Shown piece after piece: positions 1 through 13,819 of a stretch of DNA of 64,000 bases (the first letter of the stretch is position 1; every line of letters starts with the position of its first letter). The notes below the pieces were generated by a model. It had not been told where the DNA came from and did not search any database. It saw only the letters and a program-made list of their open reading frames with translations. Position numbers and translations under genes: made by a program. Origin of the DNA: Wuchereria bancrofti (taxonomy: Eukaryota > Nematoda > Chromadorea > Rhabditida > Onchocercidae). Where the stretch lies: the NCBI GenBank assembly GCA_005281725.1, contig SSBO01000013.1, positions 2,147,673 to 2,211,672 on the forward strand, given 5' to 3'.

Positions 1-3000
1 TCTAAGAAACAATACGATCGCTCTCAAATTACCACTGAAATATCCCCATCATATACAAAACAGTAAGCTTTAATTTTTCTTCCTTTTTCATTTAAAATTA
101 AACAAAAATAAATTTTAAATTGTTAGTAATTTTAAATAATTTTTGTTATATTTGATAGATTTGTAATGGATAATACAAAAAAAAACACGGTTTGGTTATA
201 CTTTGATCGATCAAATTTAGTAATTAATGCAACTTGATAAGCAACGCGAAAACAAAAAACTTTTGCAATTCAAAATTTAATTTTCATCACAACAGCACAA
301 ATAAATTTATTATCAAATTTAGCAGTTAACTCTTTCCGTAATTCTGTAATTTCTAAATTTTTTTCAAATCTAAAATTTGTATCCTAAAATGCTGACAAAT
401 TTGAAAGTTAATATTAGTCAAATTAAATATTATTTAAAATTGAAAAGTGAATTCAAGATACGAAACAATATTATTGGAATGAAATAATTCATATATTTTG
501 ACTTGATGTCAAAAACAAAAAATAAAATTATTTTATCTCATCAATTTTTGATTGCTAAAAAATGCACTAAAACTTTTCGGAATATCTTTTTTCTTTTGAG
601 CAGTTTTAATTTTAATGTTTTAACAAAACTTTTTAATGTATTTTAGACATAGCTCTAATATTAATTTTAAACTTTTTCATAGCTATAATTTTTATTAGTT
701 TTCCATTTTTGAAGTCGTTTTTGATCTTTTATTTTTTTAAATTCTTTTGTGCTTTTGTTCTTCTTTACATCTTCATTCCAAACAATTTCAACTATTTTTG
801 CGACCACTTTTTAGTTTTTTTTTTAACTGTTTCTTTGGATATTTTAAATAATTTTTGAGGAAATGAGTTTTTAATTTTCGAAATTTAATTTTTCTCAGAT
901 CATTATCATGCACTAATTCTAATGATATGCTAACAACTATAAAAGAAGGAAAGTATGACAAAGATGAATGGTCACAATTGAAAAACTTGTCATTGTCATC
1001 AGTGTCTTCCAGTGGTTTTAGCAGTAATAATTTGGTGAAAAATTTTGAAAAAACTGAAAAGTATGTTTATTTTATATTTGCTTGGGCATTAATTTTTTTG
1101 TTAAAGCTAAAATGAGCATTAAATTATGAAAAAGGAAAAAAAATTTTTTTTCCAAATTTTTTGCTCCAATAATTTTAAATTATTTTTAATTTAAATGTAA
1201 ACTTTGCAATAATTATTAACAATGAATTTTACAGTTGGCTTAAGAATTCGTTGAAATTTTTGAATGAGCATAAAGAAGATAAAATTTTGAATGGTGAAGA
1301 AATGGACAATATTATTTCTTTAAAAGTTTATTGTTTTTTTCTATTTTTATATTTATTATTTATTTCACAAACAAATTTTGAATTATCACGAAAAAAAATA
1401 TTTTTAACTATGAAATAATTATTTCTTATGAAAAATCGCAAAATTTTTTATGAAAAATCAAAAAAAAAAAAAAACAAAAAAGCTTTTGAAATTTCTGTTC
1501 TATCATTCATTTAGAAATAATTGAAATAGGTTTTCCTTTTCTTTTTTCTTTTTGAGAAAGTTCAAAATAAGATCAAAGATCATTTGGAAGTTTAAGTTTT
1601 ATTCATATTAACATATCATATTTTAGCATAAATTAATGAAATCAATGGTTGATAAACAGTGGTCAATGAAAGCAGTTATACCCAAAGAAATTTATAGTTC
1701 ATCTATTCAGCGGAACACTTTAATGTCAAATTCAAATTTATCACTAAATAAAAGTGACAATGAATTGGACAATTTGTCAAATAGCGATACATATCAAAAT
1801 GCCCAATGTACTAAAATATACGACAATGACAATTGCAGAAATTGGAAATTGAATCAAGCAAATGAAAAATATTTTCAAATTGGTAAGTGATTTTTCTTTT
1901 TTTATTATATTTATAATATTTCTAGCATTATAGATTATATTAATACTGCTAAATTAAAGTAGTGTAATAGTAATACTAAAATAATTATAGCATAATATTT
2001 AATTATAACAGTAATACAAATAACTTCATAATATCTGGTAGAAATGTCAAAATTTTTCATTTTTGTAAAATTTTTTTTTCAAAGAAAGAAAACTTGAATG
2101 GAAAAAGATGTCAGATTGAATAATTTTATAAATAGCTTAAATAAATTTTCTTATTTAATATGAAAACCTTTATTAAATAATTCTACAACTAATTTACATA
2201 TATGATGAAATTTTTTTTCAAATTTTACACAACTTAAAAAAATTCATTTTAATTTAAATCATAAAATATTCAGCTAATAGCAAATTAGAAGCGCAACAAT
2301 GCTATACGAAATCAATTGAGCAAGCAAATACGCCATCTGAAATTATGGAAATTGCTTCATATCCATCGTACCAATTAGATTCTCAACGAACATCTTCGTT
2401 ACATGATGGAATTTATAAATGGAAAGGATCAAAAATAGTGACAAGAAATATGTCACATATAAATTCATCATCTGATGACAGTTTTATTTCAAAGCAAAAT
2501 GAATATTTTCATCTTGATAAATTAACAAATGAGCAAAATAATACTACAGAACAACCAATAATTATGAAATATTCAAAATTACTTATGAATGACGAATATT
2601 TGAATCAATATTTTACATATTCAAAAAATAATTCCAATAAAATAGTTGTAAATAGCAATGATAATTTGTGTGATATTAATAAGTGCTTAATTAATCATTG
2701 TAATAATATGATAGTAAGTAAACATAGAAATAGTAATGATAAAGAATTTTTCACTAAGTTACCAAAAATGAGAAGCTCCGTAAATAATACACATAATAAA
2801 ATTGAAATGAGCAATAATATAACTGATGATATTTTGAAAATGAATCATCATCAGATGTATTCATTGGAAAAAATTCAAAATAATAATCAAAAAATTTCAA
2901 ATATATCACAATATCCTTATATGCTTGAAATTGATAATAATAATAAGAAGAAGAAGAAATCTTTCAAAAATATGAAAAATCTATTCGAAAATATAACAAG

Positions 3001-3475
3001 TGATTTAAATTTAGCACAAAATTCACATAAATTAAGCATTAAAAAACAAAAAAAATTGAAAATGAAAATTGTGAAAAAAAACAAATTACAAACAAAATAT
3101 TGGAAATTTTCAATGAAATCACTTATACATTTGTTACCATTTGTTAGAAAAAAGAAGCAAAAAATGAGAAATTTATCGCAGAGGAAAATAAAATTGAAAA
3201 AATTTTGTAAAATGAAATCAGAATATACATCAAATATTTTTATGAATCCAATTTATGCTAATTATCGAACCTTATCCAATGAATGTAACAAAAAATTACA
3301 AATGAAAATACCACAATGTAAAATTATTACTCTCTATGGCATCCCAAAAGATAAGAGAAAAAATTTCAACGATAATACTTCATGTAAATATTCTACGTTT
3401 ATTCCATCTTATCTATCTTATCATTATTCAGATAATAATTATCAGTCCAGAAAAACATTAAGAAGATTCATTTAA
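1..3475 (+). CDS. Lys/Asn/Ser-rich protein of unknown function, C-terminal five exons (5' end outside window)
   Basis: Exons read as 1-62, 899-1060, 1235-1325, 1627-1882 and 2274-3475. The phases close at every junction and give 590 codons plus TAA. Donors are gtaagc, gtatgt, gtttat and gtaagt; acceptors are ctcag, acag, ttag and ttcag. The gene enters from upstream because position 1 is already coding. No known domain is recognised. The protein is hydrophilic, rich in Ser, Asn and Lys, and has no evident membrane segment. The long last exon carries a very basic block (roughly its residues 200-300, with runs such as NNNKKKKKSFKNMK and KKQKKLKMKIVKKNK), which suggests a nuclear or nucleic-acid-binding protein by composition only. 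Being unrecognised and compositionally biased, it is probably fast-evolving and lineage-restricted. Exon reality rests on phase agreement; function is unknown. Confidence 0.7.
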
Positions 3476-3495
3476 TAAATGTTAAATTATCATGC

Positions 3496-4408
<913 letters not shown>

Positions 4409-4665
4409 GGATATCAGTTTATCTAGCATAAAAAATTATGAAATTAAAAAATTTAAAAAACTCTACGTTTGTTATCAAAGCGTTTTTTGAAAGGTTCTCC
4501 AATTTAATCAAAGAATTGAAATAATATTTTAATACAAAATTGGTACATACAAGAAATTGAAAATTGGAAAATAGCTGATTGAATATTTTATTGTTAAATT
4601 AATCAGATTTGTAGGCAAATATGTTCATCAGTGTGTATTTGTTATGATTTATATTTAAATAACTG

Positions 4666-4671
4666 AATAAA
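4666..4671 (+). terminator. Candidate polyadenylation signal AATAAA
   Basis: AATAAA followed by another overlapping AATAAA, about 1.19 kb after the stop at 3475. It is a plausible 3' end for the Lys/Asn-rich gene, and if used it puts the whole GATA array in its 3' UTR. Only the motif is seen; AATAAA is frequent in DNA this AT-rich. Confidence 0.3.
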
Positions 4672-5770
4672 TAAATGATTAAAAATGTGATATATTATTT
4701 CATTCTGCATGATATAATTTTTTTTTCTTTTCACAAATTCATCATTTCTGTCAATAAATTAATTTGTTATTAATCAATTGTTATATCAATTTTGTGATAA
4801 TTCGATATATTGTATAAAGGAAAAAAAATTCATTCATATTTGCAATATATCATCAAATACTTGTCGTTATTTAACACCATTATTCTCTTATCATTATTTA
4901 TCAGTTGATATCAATTGTGATATTATTTATCATTACTCACCGTTTTTCATTATTTAGCACCATTATTCATTGATCCTGATCATTTGCATTCTACTTGCTA
5001 TCTCAGTAAACAACATGAAAAAAAATTAAGTACGGAAAATGGATATATTGCAAATTATTAATTAATTAATAAATACATTCACTTAATATATCTTTATATT
5101 TTCTGAAATGATAAGGGATTTTTCCGTTTGTCTGATAAATATTGGTTTACAATGAAATTTTTAGTTAAATTTTAGCAAAAGTTGAAGAAATGGAACACTT
5201 TTAGGTGATAAATTATTACTTCCTTATTGTATCCGGAATGATAGACAAGCAAATACCGGTTTAGTAATATTGGAAACGAAGCATTGTTGTTTACAAAATC
5301 ATTCACTCAATCTTAATGTTTGATCATTGATCTGATCATTTGCATTCTATCTGTTACCTCAATAAACAATATTTTTCTTTTTTTTCGTATTCTATGAACT
5401 TTACAACTATTTTTATTGATCACATAAATTTTTATCACATGTTATCATATCTATAGCATTAAGATTGAAAGGTTGCATAGTTAATTTTAAATTTTTGAAA
5501 GTTATAAATAATAAAATATATGTAATTATTGGTAAGTTAAATTTCTGGCCGAAATTCTTGCTTTGGTCAAATGATAGCAGTTAGTTTATTTTTTATTTTT
5601 TAACTATAGCAAATATTTTATAGGTAAACAAATTGTGGATTTAAAAAAAATGTGAAGAAGCAGATGCATATTTATTCTCGATTTTATGATCATTATGAGA
5701 AATTTGATGACAATTTCATAAATTTTGCAATCAGTAAAAAAAGGTTAATTTTACAGTCGAAAGATAATAT

Positions 5771-5850
5771 TACAGCAACAATAACAGTAGCAATAGCAAT
5801 AACAATAACAATAACAACAGAGCAGCTATCTCATGAATAATTTCAAAATC
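5771..5850 (+). repeat. CAA-headed repeat, copy 1 (short)
   Basis: An ACA/ATA/GCA-rich tract runs directly into a tail reading agctatctcatgaataatt. The same tail, diverged, follows the CAA tracts at about 6436 and 6891. Confidence 0.55.
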
Positions 5851-6391
5851 TAGAAAAAATTTTTTTTACTATTCATTTCTGCATATCTCTTATAAATTGA
5901 AATAATATTAAAAATGTAGATTTTTATATCACTGAACGATGTATTTTCTTATCACTAATCGAATTAATACACTCATTGTTCAGAACAATACCATATTGCT
6001 CCTATATAATATGAACTTGAAAATGAATAATCATTTCAATATTTTATCATCGTAAAATTCTCCTTACCTATTTTATTTTTACCTTCAAAAATTTCCAACT
6101 ATCTTTTTTTCATCTTCTTTAAACTATTATTAATTTCAATTTCCTTGTTGTCCTCTAATCAAATTTCAATTAATTTTTTTTAATTCATTTCCTGATAATT
6201 TATATTTTACAACCGATTCATTTATTTTACATAATATCGCATTTCTTCTGCATTTTCTTTTTCTTCCCTCTCCTTTTATTACTAAATTTTTAAGATGAAA
6301 ATGCACTAATTGTTGCTTTTATTTTCAGGAATGAAAAGTAAACATATTTGATTATGAATGTATTGATAATACACAATCATTTAGCAAAAGA

Positions 6392-6540
6392 AATCAATGA
6401 CAACAACAAAACAATAACAACAACAATAACAACAAAGTAACTATCTCATTAATAATTTCATGAAGGTCTAGTCTTATCATGCAAAAAAAAAGAAAAGAAT
6501 TCTGAAGAAAGTCATTGTTGAAAATGGTTAATGATTGCGC
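6392..6540 (+). repeat. CAA-headed repeat, copy 2
   Basis: A CAA/ATAACAA tract is followed by taactatctcattaataat and then a further ~80 bases (A-rich run, gaattctgaagaa, aaaatggttaatg) that align by eye with the tail of copy 3. Confidence 0.6.
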
Positions 6541-6559
6541 TAATCTTTTAATAGCATAC

Positions 6560-6980
6560 GGTAACAGCAGCAACACGAACAACAATAACGACAACAAGAA
6601 CAATAACAATGGAAAGAACAATAATAGCAGCAAAAAACAACCACAACAAGTAACAACAACAAAAAAAACAACAAAGAACAACAGCAACAGTAGCAACAAA
6701 CGATAAACAACAAGAACAACCACAACAAATAATGACAACAAGAAACAACAACAACAACAGTAACAAGAAACAATGACAACGATAAACAACAGCAACAGTA
6801 ATAGCAACCAACAAACGGCAAGAATAACAAACAACAAAAAACAAAACAGCAAACAAAAGAGCAATCACAACAAACAACAACAACAACAGAATAGCTACAC
6901 CATGAATGATTTCATTAAAATTCAGTTTTATCACTTTAAAAAAGAAAAAAAAAATTGTTCTTGAAGAATGGTTAAATATG
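6560..6980 (+). repeat. CAA-rich microsatellite region and CAA-headed repeat, copy 3
   Basis: About 330 bases of imperfect CAA/CAG/AAC repeats (6560-6890) followed by tagctacaccatgaatgatt and a tail ending gaagaatggttaaatatg that resembles copy 2. All reading frames stay open through the tract. The plus-strand frames give Asn/Gln/Ser/Thr-rich and the minus-strand frames Leu/Val/Cys-rich artefacts. Confidence 0.7.
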
Positions 6981-7930
6981 TGTACGCTCATTGCCTCCCT
7001 TATTTGCTATTCAAATTAGCAAAATGAGGTCATTATGCTCGCAGATTTTGCTATCAATCAACTGACCAAATCCTTACTGACTGACCCATTTGCTTCCCAT
7101 TAGCATTAAATGTGTTCTCTCACTTACGTCACTTTTGCTCTTCCTTCCTCCATTTATCGCTTTTTTTTCATATTTTTTATTTACAAAATTATTTTTTAGT
7201 AGAAATAAATGTTTAATTGATAAAATTAAACTTTAGTAATCAAAAAAAAGAAATAAAACAAATTTTTTTCTGTTCCTTTTTTGTTGCTTTATTTTGATTT
7301 GTTGTAATTTTTTTTCTTTTGCATTTTAATGTTTAGAACCATTTAAAATTTTTGTTTTTCAAGTTATTTCAGTGAATGCTATAAAATTTTGCATCATATC
7401 TGAGTGAATTTTCGAGAAATAAAAATAAAATAAAAGCAAAAAACAAAGGAAAGGAAGAAAAAATTCTTTCGTTTTTTTTCTGTTCCTTTTTTATTAATAA
7501 AATATCAATACATTTCTTCTTTTCCTTCAATAATATACGATATTTTTTAGTAAACTTAAAATATTAACAATTCCTTAGGGATATTTTATTAATCTGTTTT
7601 CATTTACTTACTCTTATCATTCCTTTTTTCCCGTCGAATAAAAGCATAAACAATGTTTTTGCATTAGATGTGAAAAATTAGTTATGAAAAGATTCAAATT
7701 TAAAATACGAGAAAACATTAAATTTATAATTTTCAATTAGTGTTTGAAAAATTTCAATTATCTTTGTCTTTCCCATGTTTCTTTTTTTTCTTTTATTTGC
7801 TTCGTTTTATTTTATCTATTGAACAATTAAATTGTTAATTTTATTTTGTTATGAAATTTTTTGTTTTTTTTCCTCCGACTTTTTTTCAGTAAAATATATT
7901 ACTGATTAGTTGATTAATAACAGTAAAGCG

Positions 7931-8870
7931 ATGAAGCAAATATTTGAATTTACTGATTATTTGGGTCCATTAGCTGCATCAATGTGCTTTTTTGTCGCAA
8001 TTTTTCTACTATCACTGATTATTAATTTCATTTGGATTTCGAAAGATGATGAACGTACTATTTTTGAAAAGGTTACTGACTTACTATTATTATTAATTGT
8101 TATTATTTATTGTTACTATTATTGTTATTATTATTCATTTCATAATATAGCCTGAAATAATTTTTTTTTTAATTTTCTTAAATAATAAGTAAATGACACT
8201 TTTTTTTGAACAAAAATCTTCCAAATGATGTGGAATGGTAAAAGAAATTTATTGTTTGCAGTTTGGTTCAAATTTATGTGGCGTTCATCGAATGCGTCAT
8301 CGTTCTAAAAAGGTATTTATTTTTCAATTTTACATAAATACTTCTCATTCTTTTTTTTTGTACCAAACTATTATCATCGTTTTATCACTTTTTTGTAATT
8401 GGAGAGTGGAATTAGTGATTAAATTGGAACTTAGTCGTAATTAATACTAAATAAATTCAAATTTTAAATACGTAATAATACATCTGAGAGAAATTCGAAA
8501 TGCAAAAGAAAGAATGATTATCACTTCCTTACGATGATCTCTTTTTTCTCCTACTTTATTTTATTTTTTCTTAAATGAAAAAAATAGAAAAAATTAAAAA
8601 AGAATTTTTTGGGAAAAAATTGAGGAAAAAAACAAAATATTTTTTTCTCAAATAGGAAAACTAAATAAAAAAAAAAATTGTTTTTCTATTTAAATGAAAA
8701 TTTTCCTTGTTTACCTTTGTTTACTCCTTTTGTTATTTGCTAATTAAAATGACTAATTAAAAACTAAATGATCACAGAACTTTTATTTTTGCTTATTATA
8801 GGATACAAAAATGATGAATAAACTAATGGATAATTCATATGGTCTAGCAGTTGACACCACCGTCGTCTAA
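7931..8870 (+). CDS. 86-residue single-pass membrane protein, three exons, unknown family
   Basis: Exons 7931-8071, 8262-8312 and 8802-8870, all phase 0, with donors gttact and gtattt and acceptors tttgcag and ttatag. The product is 86 residues. Residues about 11-35 form one strongly hydrophobic segment (core LGPLAASMCFFVAIFLLSLI), followed by an acidic/basic stretch (SKDDERTIFEK), a basic second exon (HRMRHRSKK) and a C-terminus ending DTTVV. The last residues T-V-V fit a class I PDZ ligand (S/T-x-V), which is an inference. A strong acceptor (ttttttcag, ending 7889) lies 41 bases before the ATG and suits trans-splicing. I do not recognise the family. Exon agreement in three short pieces makes a real gene likely. 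Confidence 0.7.
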
Positions 8871-11800
8871 AATTCAGTTCAACAAATTGCTATCGTTTTG
8901 ATCTCATCTTTTTCACATATCTTGCAATATCTTCTTTATTCTTTTTTTTAAAAAAAAATTTTTGTTTTTCTTTCTTTAAATGATTAAAAAAATATTTGTA
9001 TTTTGATTGAGGTTAATAATTTCTACATATGATAACACATCATTAAATTTAATCTAAGTTTGATTTTTTTTTTCAAAAATTCAATATTTTGTACTTTTTT
9101 TCAGTTATTGGAATATTTTTTACTGAAAGTTTTTGTCCTCATTCTTTTTCTGTGTCATTTAAGAAAAAAAATACAAAGAATTTTTATAAATTCTCAAACT
9201 TTTCAATTTTTTTAAAAATTTTCTTCTGATTTTTTCATTTTTTTTAAAATTTTATAGTTGTAAGAATGATGAACAAATGTAATTCAATTAGTTTGAATGT
9301 GACATTGGTATGCAAATACTCAAAAGGGCACATTTATCGTTATATGAATTTGCTAGATTAAATATTTGTTATGAAAATTCAATAATTCCACAAGATATTG
9401 AAAATTTAATAAAAATAAAATAAAATTTTCTTAAATGTATTCTTTTGATAAAGAAATTAGAAAAAAGAAATATATGTATATGTGTTATGAAATTTTTAAA
9501 ATCTTAGCAATAACTTAAATTTATGCAAAATATAATAAATTGCACTATATCATATCATATTTGAATAATTAAAGATTAACGGATCTTTTAAATGACATAA
9601 GCTTTATATATACATATATGTCATTTCTTTGTTTACTTTTTCTCATTTGTAATTGAGAATTTATTGTTTATTTTTTCTGCAAAAGATTTTTTACGAATGA
9701 TAGTATGAGTTATTTTAACAATATTAACTATTCTAGTTTGATAGCGGTTCTTATATATCTGTTCATCGATTTTTTTGCCAAAAGTTACTGGATATAGTGA
9801 TGAAGTCATTGCAAAACTCCTTGATATTTCTCTTAAGCTTGAAGGGATATCAATTGGTAATAAGAAAATAAAATAAACTTAGCAATCTATTACAAATAAT
9901 TAATCAAAATTTTATTAAATAAAGGAAAAAAAGGAAAAAAAAAGATTCAGAAAGAAAATTTTGAAACGAAAAATAGAAAGATATAAAATGGATACGTTGT
10001 TCATTATCGTGTACTATTAAAATGAAGTTGTAAAAAGTAATAATCGTTAAAATGTAAGTTACTATTGCAAATAATTATATAATTATTTATTTTTTATTAA
10101 TAAAATTATAATTATTAATAATTATTATTTATTCACAAATAATTATTATTTATTGTTATATCAAAGAATTTATCATTTGAATGGGAAAATGAAAACACAG
10201 TAAACATTTTCATAACTATGTTGAAAAAGGATTGAATAGGAGATTAAAATTAACTTGTAATAATATAAATAATAAAATAGAAATTAACAGATTAGTATTT
10301 GAAACAGTTAATAATTTAAATATATACCGGTTAAAAAAACATACATCATAAGTAATTACCTGTTTTACCTGTAAGTCACGTTATCACGTCCAAATTGTTG
10401 AACATTTAACATATTATATCGCAATCATAATATTAAAAAAGAAACAACTGTTACATATTGTTTACTCTTTCATATATATATATATATATATTTCATTTTA
10501 AAGTGATATCCTGAATTTGAATAAATTCATCCCACCTATTGCGCAAATAATATCATTATGAACTAGATTCTTCTATTATAAAATTTTCAATTTCTATTAC
10601 TTTTTTTTTTGTTTCCCACATAGATTGAATTCTATCAATAAATTAAAAAATATATATATTTCATACAAAATTATGTAAAATTTTTCACGCACTTATTTAC
10701 CCATATATTAAAATTACAATCACTTCCTTTTTTGCTTTCTAAATTAATTGTAGCTAAATGCATGAATGTATTTAAAATATTAAATTGTAGAAAATTTTTT
10801 ACAAGATTGTACTTTAGTAATTACAAATAGAAAGCAGTAAAATTTCTGTGTCATTTAAATTTATGTAATAATTAAAAAAATTTTTTTTAATCATTTATTC
10901 TGAATTAATTAATTTCCATATTTTGTAATTATAAATAGATGCATGAATGTATTTAAAATATTAAGTTGTAAAAATTTTTTTACAAAATTGTATTTTTGCA
11001 ATTGGAAATAGATTGAAATTTCTGTCTCATTTAAAAAATTAAAATTTATGTAATTTAAAAAAAATTTTTTTTTGAATTATTTATTTTGCACTAACTAATT
11101 TCCATGTTTTGTCCATATAAATATTGCTATTTTTATTTTTTCTAATTTTTATTTTTTTAGTAAAAATTTTTAATATCAACAATTTTTTATCATTTTCTTT
11201 CTTTCTTTTTTTTTTCGATTATATAATTCGTAAAGTAGACATCAAGAATAATTAGACAATTAACTTTGTTGATATTCTTTTCTACCAACGATTTTCATTA
11301 TATTATTTGATGAGTGAAACGGCTGGCACAAGTAAAAATAAAAACTGAAGATCTCAATGTGCCACTTTCCCAAGAGGGAACGAATTTGCATCATGAATTA
11401 GTGGAGCAAATGCATGTTTATGTATCCTTTAAAATTCTCTCATAAACCGCTTTATTTCCTTTTTAAGACTAAAAGAGAGAGAAAGAGAGAGGGAGAGGAA
11501 GATGAAATTAGTGATCAAACACCAATGTGAACGATCATAATCATAGCGGAAACGCCTATTACTCATTATTTATTATTGTTGTTATTATCATTTATTATTA
11601 TCATTTATTATTGTTGTTATTTATTATTATTGTTATTATCATTATTGTCATTTATTATTATTGTTATTATTATTATTATCATTATTATTATTAATTATTA
11701 TTACTATTATTCCAAAAGATAGGCATTCTTTTTCTTCTATTATAAAACGAAACTCATATACCCCGCTTCATTTCATTTCTTTTCTCTTCTTTTTTTTTTG

Positions 11801-13819
11801 CTGAAAGGGATCAGAAAACATTCTCTAAGTTCTCGTCAGTGTTGTTTAGGTTCAATGATCAATGATCAGCTTGGTCAGATGTCTGTCTATCCTAAGTAAC
11901 ATTTAATTATATTGCACACATATCAAACTATGCCAAGAACTCTCTTCCTGCTTTGTAAATAATTAAACTCCGAAAATGAATTTTTCTATCAAGAAAATAT
12001 ATATATTTTATTATGAGCCAATAATATTTCTTTATTACAAACCATTTGATAGCTAGAAAATAGCTCAGTAAGCCAAGGAATTATAAATTATGATATTTTG
12101 TTAAAAATGAAACGTATGTTTGAAAATTTTGATAAATTTTTATGATCAATTCCTATTGTTATAATAAAATGATGGATATTTGATGAAATTTTTGATTCTT
12201 ATAAATTAGTTGTGTCATGCTCAATAATATTCATAAATATGATTTGCCATGCTTATAAAAGTTGTAAAAACGAAAAAATGATACTAATATATTCTGTGAT
12301 TAGTTTGATAATAAAAAGCTTTAATAATGATTTCACATAAATCACCAGATGTTTTCGTTTTTAAGCAATTTTTTCAAATATCAAATTAGCATTCTGTTGG
12401 CTGAATGAAATAAATTCTTTGTTGTTTGTTTAAAATTCAATCATCACTGTTGCTTACTTAATGTCTCATCAAATATCATATCGTAAATATTCAAATGATT
12501 ACATCAAAAATTTAAAAAAAAGACGTATTATTGATACTTGTTTTCTTATGAGTTTAATAAATGACTATTAATTGTTATTCTGATAATCGTATGTTAATAT
12601 TTGTAATATTTTAAATGCTTATTAATGCAAAAAAAAGATAATTATTTTTTAAAATTGAAAAATTTTAAACATTTGTTACTGATTTAAATTAGAAATGAGG
12701 ACAAAATGACAAATGATTTTTGATGATTATTATGAATTATATGAGAAATAGAACAAATAAATTACAAAATATAAACTTTTCCAAGTATTATATCTGATTT
12801 TTAATTCAAATCTGTTAATTCTTGTTCGTTGATCATTGAACACTAAATGTAGCAGCGGTAATTGCAAACAAGAAAATGCACATTATGCGCTCGATGTCAT
12901 TTTGTCACCCTTTCTCTATTACGTACATTCATATCTGTTTGTCATTGTATTCAATTAAACGAGAAGAAAAAAAGGGACAGAGAGAGAGGGAGAAGAAAAA
13001 AGCAAAAAACGAACGACAAGTAACGATAAATAGCTCAAATATAAATAACTTTAAAGTATTTATGGAATATCATTCTAACAGTCAAATGCTTTTTCACATT
13101 AAATTTTTCCCTCTCCTTCTCTTCTTTTTCTATTACAGTTTCTTAAATTTAAATTATTTTATGATTAACTAATTATTCCATTATTAAAACGCATAGTTTA
13201 TTGCGATCAGATACGAATGCATTTTAGAAATTTCAAAAAAATTTTTTTTTTTGAAATTTAAATTTCAATTAGAAAATTATATAGATTGATAATTTGTAAC
13301 GCTGATATATCGACGATTAGTTTCATTCTTTCTTTTTTTGCTTGTAAGTTAGACGGTGAAATTCATAGCAAAATAATTGATCATCAATAAAATGATTAAA
13401 TCACTTCGCTGATTGAAATTATCGGATAATAATTAATTAATTATTTTGCTTACTTGTAATTGCCAGAAATATACTTCTCCCAATGTAAAATGCTATTAAT
13501 TTGGGAGAGGAAAGATTAAATAGACCAAAACATTGTGCAAAATAGATCAAAAATATTAAGTAATTGAATTGATCACATCTAATCATTAATGAGAACCGAT
13601 CTTTTTTTCTTGCATCCATTATTGGGAAAAAAATCACCCAAAATATGTATTTATATGTTATTCTACATGTTATTTATATGTTAGTTTTTAAAAATTTTTG
13701 GTGAATTGAATAACACATAAAAAAGGTTGCAAATTAATATTTGATAATATTTATAACTTTCTGAAATTATAATTTATAAAAATGTATTTTAACTAACAAA
13801 TAAAAGTGTACTTTTTTTT
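8871..13819. other. Gene-poor AT-rich DNA
   Basis: No gene is supported. It holds low-complexity tracts: an (AT)n run at 10468-10491, GA-rich tracts at 11467-11512 and 12960-13000, and a long ATT/GTT imperfect trinucleotide region at 11553-11712. Two less AT-rich 43-codon open stretches, 9745-9873 and 11314-11442, could be isolated exons but have no partners (see findings). Confidence 0.5.
11553..11712. repeat. Imperfect (ATT)n/(GTT)n trinucleotide tract
   Basis: About 160 bases made of TTATTATTG, TCATTTATT and TTGTTATTA units without other content. Similar tracts lie at 18724-18850 and 43805-43910. Confidence 0.85.

Larger units (their letters stand above)
4672..7888. other. Intergenic AT-rich DNA with CAA-headed repeats
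   Basis: No supportable gene. It contains three diverged CAA-tract repeats (listed separately). A less AT-rich patch at about 6980-7150 may be promoter sequence for the small membrane-protein gene that starts at 7931. ORFs through the CAA tracts are products of low complexity. Confidence 0.6.

Noticed and set aside
6394..6991. Overlapping Leu/Val/Cys-rich minus-strand ORFs and Asn/Gln/Ser-rich plus-strand ORFs
   Set aside because: All frames are open because the DNA is CAA repeat; nothing unique is encoded.
12876..13172. 98-codon ORF
   Set aside because: Mixture of a GA-rich tract and T-rich sequence; no splice signals, no family resemblance.
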